Shown here one piece after another: positions 62,954 through 64,000 of a stretch of DNA of 64,000 bases (positions are counted from its first letter, which is position 1; each line of letters opens with the position of its first letter). The translations under genes were made by a program, and so were the position numbers. The notes beneath the pieces were generated by a model. The model had not been told where the DNA came from. It saw nothing but the letters and a program-made list of their open reading frames with translations, and made no database searches. The DNA comes from Smittia aterrima (lineage: Eukaryota; Arthropoda; Insecta; Diptera; Chironomidae). The stretch lies in assembly GCA_033063855.1 (NCBI GenBank), contig CP093831.1, positions 8,246,001-8,310,000 of the forward strand, in the 5' to 3' direction.

Positions 62954-64000
62954 ATGTCTCAGGACGAAGAAATTATTGATATTTATTACACGATGAAGCC
63001 AATGTATTACTTCGCAAAGTTTTGCGGTATTTGGCCCCACACAATTAAGGTAGGCGAGCTAATCTGTTGATTTAATTAATCACGCTTCATTATTCAACAG
63101 AGATCATCTCCAGGCGTGAGCACTGTTGGACTTCTTTGGTATTTCCTCGTCTTCTCGCTTTATATTTACGTGTTCTACCAAAATCTGGACAAAGAGTTTT
63201 GGAAGGACTTTGATGATATCACTCAGTCACACATTCAAACTTATGGGACGTGGGTAAGTGAGATTTATAAACGAACAAATGTTGATAACAGAAAAACATT
63301 TCTCGTTTTAGATGCAAGTTCTGTCTGGTCTGTTGATTGGTAAAGTAAATTTATCGATCGAAATATTTATGAAGCAACTAATTTCGTAATTGATCTCTTA
63401 TCTCAGGAATGGTTGCATTAGTAATCGCGATGAGTACTTTCCGAAAACAGTGGACATTCTTTGAGATGATGAAAAGCGTTGATGATGCTTTGACAAAAGA
63501 TTTCGCTGTCCTCACACCGAAAAAGATTTTTCGCACCTTGTCCTACTACTTTATCTACTTCATTACGACTTTCCTCTTCGTTGTCGTCCTCAACACTTAC
63601 TCGATTTACGTCTATGAACTGCAAATCGATTCTTTCTTTCTCTGCTTTAGTTATCTGCTCGCCAACTTTCCTTACTTTTGCATCATTTTGATTTTCTATA
63701 TTTCATCAAACTCTATCGGTCGACGCTTTAATTGCATTAATGCCATTCTTCGCCAACTGACGCCTAATGACATTCCAAGAAACACTTTCGAGATTTGCGC
63801 GAGGTCTTCAACGAATGATCGATTGAAACCAACGATCGCTCTCGATGAAATCTTCTCGATTTACGGGTCAAACATAAAAAGAAACTTCTTAGCAACGCCT
63901 CCACATAAGTCCTTTAAGAATCAAGATGAGATTAAGAAGGAAATCAAGAAACTTACGACAAAACTTGAGAAGAATGAAGAAAGCCTTTGGGAAAAAATCA
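62954..64000 (+). CDS. Gustatory receptor family protein (7tm_7), partial, cut by window end
   Basis: Four exons seen: 62954-63049, 63101-63253, 63312-63339, 63407-64000 and continuing beyond the window; phases agree. About 289 residues are present. The family are insect chemoreceptor ion channels with seven membrane helices and an intracellular N-terminus. Seen: the N-terminal MKPMYYFAKFCGIWPHTIK pattern, TM1 in VGLLWYFLVFSLYIYVFY, further hydrophobic helices (MQVLSGLLIGMVALVIAM; YFIYFITTFLFVVVLNTY; CFSYLLANFPYFCIILIFYI), and an extended, charged loop after RRFNCINAILRQL ending with KKEIKKLTTKLEK. The diagnostic TYhhhhhQF motif would lie outside the window. The ATG at 62,954 is preferred; an in-frame ATG at 62,876 would add 26 residues. 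No ligand can be inferred. Confidence 0.8.

Noticed and set aside
1..64000. tRNA, rRNA, CRISPR array, transposase or viral genes
   Set aside because: No B-box-like GGTTCRANNCC in a cloverleaf context, no spaced repeat array and no matching protein motifs were seen; a covariance-model scan for small RNAs was not possible.

Overview
The window is nuclear DNA of an insect, most likely a lower dipteran (midge or mosquito-like). Evidence: AT-rich intergenic sequence, short GT-AG introns (mostly 50-70 bases), AATAAA polyadenylation signals, and a set of arthropod genes: a dipteran-type FMRFamide neuropeptide precursor, a pickpocket-type DEG/ENaC channel, an insect gustatory receptor, a clan-2 P450 and a cluster of fatty acyl-CoA reductases. 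I see no bacterial, viral or recognisable transposon genes. The species cannot be fixed from sequence alone.

Layout. Positions 1 to about 27,250 are a gene desert: none of its open frames looks like a protein. It could be regulatory DNA or part of a very long intron of a gene outside the window. From 27.6 kb the genes are: a FAAH2-type amidase (+, 27,639-30,567, five exons); a secreted S28 serine carboxypeptidase (-, 34,675-36,297, four exons); a microsomal cytochrome P450, probably CYP304-like (-, 39,078-40,710, three exons), flanked by two diverged copies of a 185-base sequence; the FMRFamide precursor (-, 46,786-47,904, twelve amidated peptides); a pickpocket channel (-, 53,495-55,389, eight exons); three fatty acyl-CoA reductases (+ 57,053-59,048; - 59,173-60,726; - 61,005-62,596); and the 5' part of a gustatory receptor (+, from 62,954, cut by the window end). 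All exon joins below were worked out by hand from splice sites and reading phase, and each joined frame stays open.

How the genes relate. There is no operon-like logic. Functional links are loose: the reductases make fatty alcohols for cuticular lipids or pheromones, the amidase and P450 act on lipid-like or foreign small molecules, and the channel and receptor families serve chemo- or mechanosensation. The 3' end of the window is compact. The first two reductases converge with overlapping 3' ends, the second and third are close tandem paralogues differing by one intron, and the third is divergent from the gustatory receptor across about 360 bases.

I found no clear new system. The items most worth checking are the duplicated exon-like sequence around the P450, a perfect 10-base inverted repeat upstream of FMRFa, correctly spaced Inr/DPE core promoters at the amidase and the first reductase, overlapping antisense 3' ends in the reductase cluster, and several exon-like islands in otherwise empty DNA.
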